Shown here in pieces: positions 41,340 through 51,883 of a stretch of DNA of 64,000 bases. The DNA is from Tritrichomonas musculus (Eukaryota; Parabasalia; Tritrichomonadida; Tritrichomonadidae), in assembly GCA_039105265.1 (NCBI GenBank), contig JAPFFF010000001.1, positions 5,518,001 through 5,582,000 on the forward strand, written 5' to 3'. The translations under genes and the position numbers were made by a program. Numbering within the stretch: position 1 is the stretch's first letter; the number at the start of each line of letters is the position of its first letter. Below the pieces are notes generated by a model that saw nothing but the letters and a program-made list of their open reading frames with translations, had not been told where the DNA came from and made no database searches.

Positions 41340-41353
41340 TTATTCTATAAGAA

Positions 41354-41393
<40 letters not shown>

Positions 41394-41997
41394 AATTTTT
41401 ATATGGTTAAAATCATGATCGTCATAGGTCATTGTTCAGGTTAAGTCCATTCAATTTTTTTTAGATGGACTCGAAGAGTAAGAAATTTTAGCGAAATATG
41501 AAATTGATTTGTATTTCATATTTTCATGAGTAGAATAATATTGTCTAAATAAATATTGAAAATAGTGTTTTTTACATAAAAAATAAAAATATGCTTTTAT
41601 TGAAAAAGTGAGTCAGAAAAAAAAAAAAAAAATAAAACGATATTCCGATTTATTATGTATTCCTTAAAATGATCATCATCATAATAATAATAATTAAAAG
41701 TAAATCAAAAAAGGTAAAAATAATGTAAATAATTAACATTTTATTAATCAAAAGGTACAATTGAAAATCATAACCTAGATTAAACATCAGAAATATCTTT
41801 AAAATTTCTATTTAACTATTTAGCAAGGCTAATGAAATGTAGACTTTGAATTATAATCTCAGTTTTCAAACGATAATTAATATAATTATAATATAATTAT
41901 TATATAATAATAAGGCAAATAAAACAAATTTTTACATAACATTGAACAATTTAATGTATTTATCTGGTCAGTTCTCAAGCCATTACTATTTGCATAT
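41340..41997. other. Downstream region of MULE transposase, homopolymers
   Basis: A T run of about 29 (about 41,359-41,387) is followed by A/T-rich sequence up to the transposase stop codon. No gene. Confidence 0.5.
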
Positions 41998-44900
41998 TCA
42001 ATCATTCGAGATTCTTTTCTTAATTGTCTTAGCACTAGATTTTCTTGGCTTCCTGCATTTACCTTCTGTGCATCTGTTAGCATTATTCTTTTCATTTTCT
42101 CCTTTTTTATACGGCTTTTTTAATTTAGGTGCTCCTGGCTTATCGACATTATTACGAGGGAATGTTGTGGATCTGCCTGAAATAAGTAAACTATCTGGTG
42201 GTATTATAAATGAACTTTCTCCTGATTTTTGTTCTTCATTTTGTAACAATAGAAGGCATTGTTTAAGTATTTTTTGAATTGCTTTTGATCTCTTGGCTAC
42301 GGAAAAATATCTTTCGAATCTATCAATACATGCCGAATAAGTCCAATTACCATCTTCTAGTAGCTTAATTTTTTTGATTGAGACCCTATTTCGAATAGAT
42401 TTACTTATATCATATTGATAACTATGCAACCATCTTGGATGAATATCATTAATTGTTAATAAAGGATCATTATTTTCTTTCATTCTTTTGAACAAGAGGT
42501 GGCGACATGGAAGTCCTAAAATAACATGAGTATCACAACAGGTTGGTCCGTATTCTTTATGAAGGCGAAGGTTTTCTAAGATGTCATTCTCTTTTTGTAT
42601 TCTTTCTAACGCATAAGAACCTACTTTCACTGAGTGTTCAGGCGACAATATATGATCTTTAATATGAAAGTCATCTGTATTTATGGAATTAGTGTATTCA
42701 TTTGCTGCGGATATATAAATTGATCTTACTAATCTTCCTAGCGTTTTAATTCGGTGCTCATTGAAATTTTTTAATTTACCAAAGAATCCTTCAACACGAT
42801 TGCTTGTAGAATTTTCACGGTGACAGTATGTAGCTGTAATGCTTGGCAACCAACGGTGTTTACATGATAAAAGATTGGATATTGTAGAATAACCTTGGCT
42901 TTTGGGATCTTGATCTTTTAGGTATTTTTCGAAATCATCAAGTAGTTCTTTTTCTGTTATTTGTTTATGTACCATTTTATCGAATCTTTCTTTCATTGCG
43001 GCTGAGACATTCGTTCCGATGTTTTTACCTATGTGTCTGAGACAATACATTATATGAGCGTGTGGCCAGATTTCTTCAATTGCTTCTATTTGTGTTTGGT
43101 TTCTATCTGTAACAAAAACTCTTATATCGCCAATGAATTTCTTTAGATGTGAAAAAAAAGCAATGAATGATGGTTTGCATCTGTTATCCATAATCGCAAA
43201 AGATAACAACTGATTATTTTTATTTTCGTCTTCTACTACTAATGATAATAATGGCTTTCCATAATAGTTCGTACAACTGGTATCATCTATAATGCAAACG
43301 TCATTTGAGTATGTGGAATAAAGAACAGGATTGTGTATACAGTAACAGTGGCGGAACTTATTATTCTCATCAATAATTACAATATTGGTCCAATTATTGT
43401 AATCTAACATAACTTGCAATAAGTGCTTCATTTCATTATCACGCAATTTCTTGAGTGCCTTTCTTCTTGCTCCAAATAATATATCTTTCGAACAAACTAA
43501 GCCTTCTTTTTCTTTTATTGCTTGTGCGGTTTGAAAGTCATTTGTTGCATTTTGAATTCTTAACTTTTGTATATATGGTAATGAGTTTCGTGTTTTTCCT
43601 TTCTTTACTTGTCCAATACAATGAGTATGATGATGCTCCATTTCTTCTATATAAACTTTATGAGAAAGATCATCATAATATAACTTGATACAAGCTTTGC
43701 ATTGAAATTGAGTTTCATGAAAACTACAAGCAAATATCTGAGTGGAACGCGTAGGCCCTGTTTGTTTTGCAACAAAAGGACATCCATGTGCAATTGAAAT
43801 ATCATGGACATATGATAGTAACAAATCTAATGAATCTACATTATTATTGTTGAGTTCCAGGAAACAATTTACTAACTCAGGCGGAGTTTCTCTGGTATTT
43901 TCATTAAGTTCATTTTGAGGTGGATCTTGAATTCGTATTTCTTTTGAGAGTTCCGGCAACTGTACTATTATGTTATTGGTTTCGTAAATAGTTGGCTCAT
44001 CATTTAAATTAATATCATTAGAGGATACAACTTGTGTATTACGCTTTTGTGAAAAATTGAAATAATTGGAGTTATTCATTTTACTTTGCCATTTTGTTTG
44101 CTGCATCATTTGATTATAACTTTGTATATCATCCTGTACTGTATGATGATATTGATTTTGGCGTTCTGGTTGAAATTGATAAGGAGTTGCTATATTAATC
44201 ATTGAATGATATGGAGTCGTTAATACCTGTGGTGGCTGGCATTGAGGCACTAAAACCTGTGGTTGAAATTGTGATGGTTGAGTACTTTGGAATTGCAATT
44301 GTTCTTGAGGAATTAATTGCATTGGTTGAGATCTGTAAATTTGTGCTTGTGGCTTCAATTGCACTGGTTGAATATTCTGAAATAGTGCTTGTGGTTGTTG
44401 CTGTAATTGCATTGGTTGAGTATTCTGAAATAGTGCTTGTGGTTGTTGCTGTAATTGCATTGGTTGAGTATTCTGAAATTGTGCTTGTGGTTGTTGCTGC
44501 AATTGCATTGGTTGAGTATTCTGAAATTGTGCTTGTGGTTGTTGCTGTATTTGCATTGGTTGAGTATTCTGAAATTGTGTTTGTGGTTGTTGCTGTATTT
44601 GCACTGTTTGAACTCCGTGGACTTGTGCTTGTAGTTGTTGATGTAATTGCACTGATTGAGCATTCTGAAATTGTGTTTGTGTTTGTGATTGTTGCTGCAA
44701 TTGCATTGCCTGAGCTCCTTGGACTTGTGGTTGTGATTGCTGATGTAATTGCACTGATTGAGTATTCTGAAATTGTGCTTGTGCTTGTGGCTGTAATTGC
44801 ACTGATTGAGTATTCTGAAATTGTGCTTGTGGTTGCAACTGAAGGGCCTGAACTCCGTGGACTTGTGCTTGTGTTTGTGATTGTTGCTGTATTTGCTCTG

Positions 44901-46503
44901 TTTGAACTCCATGGACTTGTGCTTGTGCTAGTAGTTGTTGATGTAATTGCACTGATTGAGCATTCTGAAATTGTGCTTGTGGTTGCAATTGCATTGCCTG
45001 AGCTCCATGGACTTGTGCTTGTGCTAGTAGTTGTTGATGTAATTGCACTGATTGAGTATTCTGAAATTGTGCTTGTGGTTGCAACTGAAGGGCCTGAACT
45101 CCGTGGACTTGTGCTTGTGTTTGTGATTGTTGCTGTATTTGCTCTGTTTGAACTCCATGGACTTGTGCTTGTGCTTGTGGTTGTTGATGTAATTGCACTG
45201 ATTGAGTATTCGGAAATTGTGCTTGTGCTTGTGCTTGTGGCTGTAATTGCACTGATTGAGTATTCGGAAATTGTGCTTGTTGCTGCAATTGCATTGCCTG
45301 AACTCCGTAAACTTGTGCTTGTGGTTGTTGATGTAATTGCACTGATTGAGCATTCTGAAATTGTGCTTGTGGTTGCAATTGCATTGCCTGAACTCCGTGG
45401 ACTTGTGCTTGTGCTTGTGGTTGTTGATGTAATTGCACTGATTGAGTATTGTGAAATTGTGCTTGTGTTTGTGATTGTTGCTGCAATTGCATTGCCTGAG
45501 CTCCATGGACTTGTGCTTGTGGTTGTGGTTGTTGATGTAATTGCACTGTTTGAACTCCGTGGACTTGTGCTTGTGCTTGTGGTTGTTGATGTAATTGCAC
45601 TGTTTGAACTCCGTGGACTTGTGCTTGTGCTTGTGGTTGTTGATGTAATTGCACTGATTGAGTATTCTGAAATTGTGCTTGTGGTTGCAACTGAAGGGCC
45701 TGAACTCTGTGGACTTGTGCTTGTGTTTGTGATTGTTGCTGTATTTGCATTGCCTGAGCTCCATGGACTTGTGCTTGTGCTTGTGGTTGTTGATGTAATT
45801 GCACTGATTGAGCATTCTGAAATTGTGATTGTTGCTGTATTTGCATTGCCTGAACTCCGTGGACTTGTGCTTGTGCTTGTGGTTGTTGATGTAATTGCAC
45901 TGATTGAGTATTCTGAAATTGTGCTTGTGGTTGCAACTGAAGGGCCTGAACTCTGTGGACTTGTGCTTGTGTTTGTGATTGTTGCTGTATTTGCTCTGTT
46001 TGAACTCCATGGACTTGTGCTTGTGCTTGTGGTTGTTGATGTAATTGCACTGATTGAGTATTCGGAAATTGTGCTTGTGCTTGTGCTTGTGGCTGTAAAA
46101 CATTTTGAAATTGTGCTTGATTTCTTCTCATTTCCAATGTTTTTTCTTCTATTCGATCATAATAGCGTTGGATATTCTTAGGAAGCGTATAATACCATTG
46201 CCGAGGCAAATAATAATTCATCCATTCAGGGCAACCTGGAAATTTTTCTTCTTCTATGATGGGTTGTGGAGTAGATGCATATAAATAATTTTTAACATAT
46301 TGTTGCATATTGTTAATGAACCATTTTCTTACAGTTCCAGGATTCCAATGTTGGCTAATAACTGAAAGCTTTGCTACAACTTCGTGTACAATATTTGATC
46401 GTTCAATAGTTCTTTGAGGGTAACTAAAATAGTTCTTAAGTGCAGGAACCAATAGTTCAATCTCTTCTTTTGAGACATGGTACTTTGTATTTGAATCTTG
46501 CAT
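41998..46503 (-). CDS. MULE transposase with giant glutamine-rich repeat domain
   Basis: 1501 residues, uninterrupted. Residues 1 to about 85 form a helical N-terminal domain (LVPALKNYFSYPQRTIERS; W.PGTVRKWFINNM), probably DNA-binding. Residues about 132-741 are tandem Q/A/H/V-rich repeats built on QLHQQPQAQAQVHGVQ. After a linker a zinc-binding region (CPFVAK...FACSF...CKAC...HHHTH, about 900-960) resembles the WRKY/FLYWCH-type domain of MULEs. The catalytic core has D1073 in CIIDDTSCTNYYGKPLL, D1133 in VFVTDRNQTQIEAIEEIWP (then YCLRHIGKN) and E1238 in NRVEGFFGKLKN. A SWIM zinc motif (CCDTHVILGLPCRHLLF) follows near 1320, and then a basic, serine-rich tail. It cuts and joins element ends by the DDE mechanism. 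No disabling change was found, so it may be active. Confidence 0.93.
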   Translation of the reverse strand: MQDSNTKYHVSKEEIELLVPALKNYFSYPQRTIERSNIVHEVVAKLSVISQHWNPGTVRKWFINNMQQYVKNYLYASTPQPIIEEEKFPGCPEWMNYYLPRQWYYTLPKNIQRYYDRIEEKTLEMRRNQAQFQNVLQPQAQAQAQFPNTQSVQLHQQPQAQAQVHGVQTEQIQQQSQTQAQVHRVQALQLQPQAQFQNTQSVQLHQQPQAQAQVHGVQAMQIQQQSQFQNAQSVQLHQQPQAQAQVHGAQAMQIQQQSQTQAQVHRVQALQLQPQAQFQNTQSVQLHQQPQAQAQVHGVQTVQLHQQPQAQAQVHGVQTVQLHQQPQPQAQVHGAQAMQLQQQSQTQAQFHNTQSVQLHQQPQAQAQVHGVQAMQLQPQAQFQNAQSVQLHQQPQAQVYGVQAMQLQQQAQFPNTQSVQLQPQAQAQAQFPNTQSVQLHQQPQAQAQVHGVQTEQIQQQSQTQAQVHGVQALQLQPQAQFQNTQSVQLHQQLLAQAQVHGAQAMQLQPQAQFQNAQSVQLHQQLLAQAQVHGVQTEQIQQQSQTQAQVHGVQALQLQPQAQFQNTQSVQLQPQAQAQFQNTQSVQLHQQSQPQVQGAQAMQLQQQSQTQTQFQNAQSVQLHQQLQAQVHGVQTVQIQQQPQTQFQNTQPMQIQQQPQAQFQNTQPMQLQQQPQAQFQNTQPMQLQQQPQALFQNTQPMQLQQQPQALFQNIQPVQLKPQAQIYRSQPMQLIPQEQLQFQSTQPSQFQPQVLVPQCQPPQVLTTPYHSMINIATPYQFQPERQNQYHHTVQDDIQSYNQMMQQTKWQSKMNNSNYFNFSQKRNTQVVSSNDINLNDEPTIYETNNIIVQLPELSKEIRIQDPPQNELNENTRETPPELVNCFLELNNNNVDSLDLLLSYVHDISIAHGCPFVAKQTGPTRSTQIFACSFHETQFQCKACIKLYYDDLSHKVYIEEMEHHHTHCIGQVKKGKTRNSLPYIQKLRIQNATNDFQTAQAIKEKEGLVCSKDILFGARRKALKKLRDNEMKHLLQVMLDYNNWTNIVIIDENNKFRHCYCIHNPVLYSTYSNDVCIIDDTSCTNYYGKPLLSLVVEDENKNNQLLSFAIMDNRCKPSFIAFFSHLKKFIGDIRVFVTDRNQTQIEAIEEIWPHAHIMYCLRHIGKNIGTNVSAAMKERFDKMVHKQITEKELLDDFEKYLKDQDPKSQGYSTISNLLSCKHRWLPSITATYCHRENSTSNRVEGFFGKLKNFNEHRIKTLGRLVRSIYISAANEYTNSINTDDFHIKDHILSPEHSVKVGSYALERIQKENDILENLRLHKEYGPTCCDTHVILGLPCRHLLFKRMKENNDPLLTINDIHPRWLHSYQYDISKSIRNRVSIKKIKLLEDGNWTYSACIDRFERYFSVAKRSKAIQKILKQCLLLLQNEEQKSGESSFIIPPDSLLISGRSTTFPRNNVDKPGAPKLKKPYKKGENEKNNANRCTEGKCRKPRKSSAKTIKKRISND
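44290..46110 (-). repeat. In-frame Q-rich minisatellite in transposase gene
   Basis: Higher-order tandem array, with basic blocks of about 45-50 bp (15-17 codons) combined into larger repeated sets such as QAQVHGVQ + QLHQQPQAQAQ + FQNTQSVQ. All unit lengths are multiples of three, so the frame is kept over about 600 codons. The antisense strand also stays open over 659 codons simply because of the repeated codon pattern. Confidence 0.95.
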
Positions 46504-46539
46504 TTTAAAAATAAAAAATGTTAAACGTCTTTGTAAAAG

Positions 46540-49470
46540 ATATTGCGGTTATGAATGGTCTGTGTTGTTCGCTGTTTCGTTGGTTTTTTCGTGTTCGATG
46601 CACTGATTGAGTTTCTTGTAGCTTGCTACTGTGTTTCTTTCTAGTAAAAGTAATTGCGAATTGTGAATGGTCTGTGTTTGTAGCTGTTTCTTTGCTACAT
46701 GTTTCGTTGTTTTTTTCGTGTTCGATGCACTGATTGTGTTTCTTGTAGCTTGCTACTGTGTTTCTTTCTGTAAAAGTAATTGCGAATTGTGAATGGTCTG
46801 CGTTTGTAGCTGCTTCTTTGCTACATGTTTCGTTGTTTTTTTCGTGTTCGATGCACTGATTGTGTTTCTTGTAGCTTGCTACTGTGTTTCTTTCTGTAAA
46901 AGTAATTGCGAATTGTGAATGGTCTGTGTTTGTAGCTGCTTCTTTGCTAAATGTTTCGTTGTTTTTTTCGTGTTCGATGCACTGATTGAGTTTCTTGTAG
47001 CTTGCTACTGTGTTTCTTTCTAGTAAAAGTAATTGCGAATTGTGAATGGTCTGCGTTGTTCGCTGTTTCTTTGATAAATGTTTCGTTGTTTTTTTCGTGT
47101 TCGATGCACTGATTGTGTTTCTTGTAGCTTGCTACTGTGTTTCTTTCTGTAAAAGTAATTGCGAATTGTGAATGGTCTGCGTTGGTCGCTGTTTCGTTGG
47201 TTTTTTCGTGTTCGATGCACTGATTGAGTTTCTTGTAGCTTGCTACTGTGTTTCTTTCTGTAAAAGTAATTGCGAATTGTGAATGGTCTGCGTTTGCAGC
47301 TGCTTCTTTGCTACATGTTTCGTTGTTTTTTTCGTGTTCGATGCACTGATTGAGTTTCTTGTAGCTTGCTACTGTGTTTCTTTCTGTAAAAGTAATTGCG
47401 AATTGTGAATGGTCTGCGTTGGTCGCTGTTTCGTTGGTTTTTTCGTGTTCGATGCACTGATTGAGTTTCTTGTAGCTTGCTACTGTGTTTCTTTCTGTAA
47501 AAGTAATTGCGAATTGTGAATGGTCTGTGCTTGTAGCTGCTTCTTTGCTAAATGTTTCGTTGTTTTTTTCGTGTTCGATGCACTGATTGTGTTTCTTGTA
47601 GCTTGCTACTGTGTTTCTTTCTAGTAAAAGTAATTGCGAATTGTGAATGGTCTGTGCTTGTAGCTGCTTCTTTGCTAAATGTTTCGTTGTTTTTTTCGTG
47701 TTCGATGCACTGATTGTGTTTCTTGTAGCTTGCTACTGTGTTTCTTTCTAGTAAAAGTAATTGCGAATTGTGAATGGTCTGTGTTTGTAGCTGCTTCTTT
47801 GCTAAATGTTTCGTTGTTTTTTTCGTGTTCGATGCACTGATTGAGTTTCTTGTAGCTTGCCACTGTGTTTCTTTCTAGTAAAAGTAATTGCGAATTGTGA
47901 ATGGTCTGCGTTGTTCGCTGTTTCTTTGATAAATGTTTCGTTGTTTTTTTCGTGTTCGATGCACTGATTGAGTTTCTTGTAGCTTGCCACTGTGTTTCTT
48001 TCTGTAAAAGTAATTGCGAATTGTGAATGGTCTGCGTTGGTCGCTGTTTCGTTGGTTTTTTCGTGTTCGATGCACTGATTGTGTTTCTTGTAGCTTGCTA
48101 CTGTGTTTCTTTCTGTAAAAGTAATTGCGAATTGTGAATGGTCTGTGCTTGTAGCTGCTTCTTTGCTAAATGTTTCGTTGTTTTTTTCGTGTTCGATGCA
48201 CTGATTGAGTTTCTTGTAGCTTGCCACTGTGTTTCTTTCTAGTAAAAGTAATTGCGAATTGTGAATGGTCTGCGTTTGCAGCTGCTTCTTTGCTACATGT
48301 TTCGTTGTTTTTTTCGTGTTCGATGCACTGATTGTGTTTCTTGTAGCTTGCTACTGTGTTTCTTTCTGTAAAAGTAATTGCGAATTGTGAATGGTCTGCG
48401 TTGGTCGCTGTTTCGTTGGTTTTTTCGTGTTCGATGCACTGATTGTGTTTCTTGTAGCTTGCTACTGTGTTTCTTTCTAGTAAAAGTAATTGCGAATTGT
48501 GAATGGTCTGTGCTTGTAGCTGCTTCTTTGCTAAATGTTTCGTTGTTTTTTTCGTGTTCGATGCACTGATTGAGTTTCTTGTAGCTTGCCACTGTGTTTC
48601 TTTCTAGTAAAAGTAATTGCGAATTGTGAATGGTCTGCGTTGTTCGCTGTTTCTTTGATAAATGTTTCGTTGTTTTTTTCGTGTTCGATGCACTGATTGA
48701 GTTTCTTGTAGCTTGCCACTGTGTTTCTTTCTGTAAAAGTAATTGCGAATTGTGAATGGTCTGCGTTGGTCGCTGTTTCGTTGGTTTTTTCGTGTTCGAT
48801 GCACTGATTGTGTTTCTTGTAGCTTGCTACTGTGTTTCTTTCTGTAAAAGTAATTGCGAATTGTGAATGGTCTGTGCTTGTAGCTGCTTCTTTGCTAAAT
48901 GTTTCGTTGTTTTTTTCGTGTTCGATGCACTGATTGAGTTTCTTGTAGCTTGCCACTGTGTTTCTTTCTAGTAAAAGTAATTGCGAATTGTGAATGGTCT
49001 GCGTTGTTCGCTGTTTCTTTGATAAATGTTTCGTTGTTTTTTTCGTGTTCGATGCACTGATTGTGTTTCTTGTAGCTTGCTACTGTGTTTCTTTCTGTAA
49101 AAGTAATTGCGAATTGTGAATGGTCTGCGTTGGTCGCTGTTTCGTTGTTTTTTTCGTGTTCGATGCACTGATTGAGTTTCTTGTAGCTTGCCACTGTGTT
49201 TCTTTCTAGTAAAAGTAATTGCGAATTGTGAATGGTCTGCGTTGTTCGCTGTTTCTTTGATAAATGTTTCGTTGTTTTTTTCGTGTTCGATGCACTGATT
49301 GTGTTTCTTGTAGCTTGCTACTGTGTTTCTTTCTGTAAAAGTAATTGCGAATTGTGAATGGTCTGCGTTGGTCGCTGTTTCGTTGGTTTTTTCGTGTTCG
49401 ATGCACTGATTGTGTTTCTTGTAGCTTGCTACTGTGTTTCTTTCTGTAAAAGTAATTGCGAATTGTGAAT
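46540..49470. repeat. ~96-126-bp satellite array upstream of the MULE transposase
   Basis: About 25 head-to-tail units contain GTAATTGCGAATTGTGAATGG, CGTGTTCGATGCACTGATTG and CTTGTAGCTTGC(T/C)ACTGTG (each in pieces). Units come in long and short versions, differing by a GCTGCTTCTTTGCTA(C/A)ATG insert and by an AG in ttct(ag)taaaag. The variants alternate in a higher-order pattern, with a block around 47,870-48,240 nearly repeated at 48,600-48,970. Frame-changing variants argue against coding. The array fills the space between the transposase start and the right terminus. Confidence 0.95.
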
Positions 49471-50135
49471 TTTAATTTTAAATAAAATAGAGCAAATTTT
49501 ACGGTTATGGCCTTGCCTATTGTTTTTTTAACCTCACACAAAAAGTTGAAAAATTTATAAATTAATTTTTGGAAAAAAAAGTTTAAAGACCTTTTTACAA
49601 AAAGTTTATAGACCTTCTTTCAAATGCTATCAAAAAGTTTAAAGACATTATTTGAAAAAGTTTAAAGACTTTATTTCAATGAATTGTGAGCAATTCAAAA
49701 AGTGGTGTATGCTTAAGCGATTGGCCAAAAATATGTTATTATTAATATAATAAAACTATAAAAAAAGAAATATATTATTTACATATAATAAATTAATATT
49801 TTATTTGTTTATATTGAATTCATCGAAAAAAAGCAAATGATAGTACCCCTTTAAAATGAAAAGAAAATTTTATTCTAAAAGTATTAAATTTAATAATAAT
49901 AAATAATAATATATAAATTAAAAATAAAAATAAATATAGTTTTATATAGCATAATATTGAAATTAGCTAGTTATATTATTCGATCAAATTTATTGTTCAT
50001 TATACAAACATGAAATATAACCAATGAATCAAATACAGATATACAATAAAAGTAAAATATTTAAATTAAATAGTATTTATTTAGAAAATCAAAAATATTA
50101 AAATATAGTATTTATAGAAGTGTTCGAAATTTTTT

Positions 50136-50286
50136 CTGTTCTAGTTTTCAGGATATAATTGATACAAGACAATATTTATATGTTTAACAAGTTGTTGGTC
50201 AAATATTGAGCATATTCCTCTGTTCAATTTCGAGAAACAATAAAATCAAATCTGATCAATTATTGAAGTTTTTTAAAGATTGATTA
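50136..50286 (+). repeat. Third, partial copy of the long inverted-repeat family
   Basis: Matches the 29,751/36,881 arms (tgtttaacaagttgttggtc...) and extends outward through TTCTGTTCTAGTTTTCAGG, like the right arm. It ends abruptly after GATTGATTAAA at 50,286. It is therefore a solo terminal fragment. Confidence 0.75.
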
Positions 50287-50431
50287 AAAAATTCATTCAA
50301 ATTTGATAAGAATAAGTTTTGAGAGAAATTCAATGGATATTTATTTTTGAGGGACAAAAATATAAAACAAAATGGCAGCCTGAGATCGTAGCATTTAATA
50401 TTCGGAAAAAGATATATTGATATGGATACAT

Positions 50432-50467
<36 letters not shown>

Positions 50468-50902
50468 CGATTGCAGAGAAAGTGAAACTTTAGAGCAAAA
50501 AAATAATATTTTAATATTTCCATAAATAACCAATATTTAACCCCAAAAAACTCCAAATATATTAGAATAAGGCAAGTATAGTACAAATGTTAAAAATAAA
50601 ATTAACAATTCGTAACTTTTTTGAATACTTTTCAGAATTTTATGATTTTTTAAAATTAAAATATATGAAAATAAAATAAAAATTTAAAATGATATTTACT
50701 TTAATTAAAGCTAACTTCTAAAGCAGTTTCAATAAATCCATATTATTTTGGAATTGCTAAAAAGAAAAAGGATAAATATTATTATATATTTTTTTTTTCC
50801 AATCCATTTTTTTGAGTAAAAAGTTTATGAATTTTGTAGGATTATGCATAAATATTAATACTATTCATTTGTTGGTCACATTCCATACGTTAAAAAAATT
50901 TC

Positions 50903-51694
50903 ATAGGTCGGCCAAAATAACGTATTTGTCAAAATCATAAAGCCAAATTTAAAAAAACGCTAGAAACTTCCCAAACTTATATATTTGTTTCAGGATCATA
51001 TGATTAAGAAAATATCTAAATTTGGTGGGAATTCTTGAGTTGAATTTTTTTTTATCATCATTTTTTTGAAATGTGAATTTAAAATAATTATATCCTGTTA
51101 TATATTAAATTAATAGGTAATTATATTATTTATTTTAGTATTTATTTATATATAATATATATAAATATAATAATATTTAATAAACATATATTATTCATCA
51201 GTGAATTGATGTAAATATTTTAACACATTTTTTGAAATAATAGAAGATCAAATTTCCTTTATATTTTTATTTTATTATATCACAAAAACTTAATTAACAA
51301 TAAAAGTTGACTTAAAAATGAAAAAGAAGAAGAAAATCCTAAAGGATAATATCCCTAACTTTTTCAAAAAGAATTGAATTTTGTAATTTTTTAAAATACA
51401 TTTTTCATGTTAAATAAAATAAATATTTATTTATTAATGATTATATTAAATTTAAATCAATATTATAGATATAGTTAAATATAAATAATTATCTTTTTTA
51501 TTGATGATTATAGGATATGTTAATATTAGTTATTTTAAATAAAAAACATAAATTTCACAAAACTCAACTCAAGAAATTGGATGAAACTTAATAAACAAAA
51601 TATGTAAACATCATATAATATTATATATCAAATAGAAGATATTCCTACGTTTTTTTATTTTTTTTGACAAAACCCGTTATTCTGGCCGACCTAT
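50903..51694. mobile_element. 792-bp MITE with 8-bp target-site duplication
   Basis: Inverted ends ATAGGTCGGCCA(A/G)AATAACG, followed by a conserved TTTGTCAAAA box on each side, are flanked by a perfect 8-bp direct repeat aaaatttc (50,895-50,902 and 51,695-51,702). No coding content was found. The 8-bp duplication fits hAT- or P-type elements. The ends differ from the two 8-bp elements at 30-34 kb, so this is a third family. Confidence 0.8.
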
Positions 51695-51769
51695 AAAATT
51701 TCTTTTTATGGCTTATTTTTCCATATTTTCTTTGATTTTGAAAATAAAAAAAAATATATTTATATTTAT

Positions 51770-51865
51770 ATTTTATATAACTGAATTTAATTAATATAAA
51801 ATAATTTTAAAAAATTGTTTATTTATGGAGATATAAAAAAAATCACTCAAAAAATTACGAATTGT
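51770..51865 (-). repeat. Dispersed ~100-bp repeat, copy B
   Basis: Inverted counterpart of 9,685-9,785: shared caattcgtaattttttgagtg and taaataaacaatttttt segments. Its boundaries are undefined. Confidence 0.5.
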
Positions 51866-51883
51866 AAATTTTTTTTGAGAGGA

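Larger units (their letters stand above)
37760..49726 (-). mobile_element. Complete 12-kb Mutator-like element (MULE)
   Basis: A perfect 9-bp target-site duplication aaaaatatg (37,751-37,759 and 49,727-49,735) bounds an 11,967-bp element. Its terminal inverted repeats are about 33 bp: GGGCAATCGCTTATGCATAC on the left and GGCCAATCGCTTAAGCATAC on the right, both continuing into ACCACTTTTTGAAT with few mismatches. Inside, from left to right, are about 1.8 kb of A/T-rich sequence, a 24-copy 63-bp satellite, the transposase gene on the minus strand, and a roughly 25-copy ~120-bp satellite upstream of it. The ends match the small MITE at 534-941 in their CACTTTTTGAAT core, so this element could mobilise it. 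The intact gene and perfect duplication indicate a recent, possibly still active insertion. Confidence 0.93.

Noticed and set aside
45024-46103. 359-codon minus-strand ORF rich in N, H and K
   Set aside because: It is an alternative frame of the same Q-rich repeat, with no start context and no independent support.
44202-46181. 659-codon plus-strand ORF with a regular hydrophobic pattern (ALIEYSEIVLV)
   Set aside because: It lies entirely antisense to the Q-rich repeat of the MULE transposase; the open frame comes from the repeated codon pattern (CAA/CAG antisense).
47020-49541. Series of ORFs reading MASYKKLNQCIEHEKNNET and MHRTRKNQRNSDQRR
   Set aside because: These are frames through the ~120-bp satellite upstream of the transposase. 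Unit variants shift the frame, so a continuous protein is not maintained.
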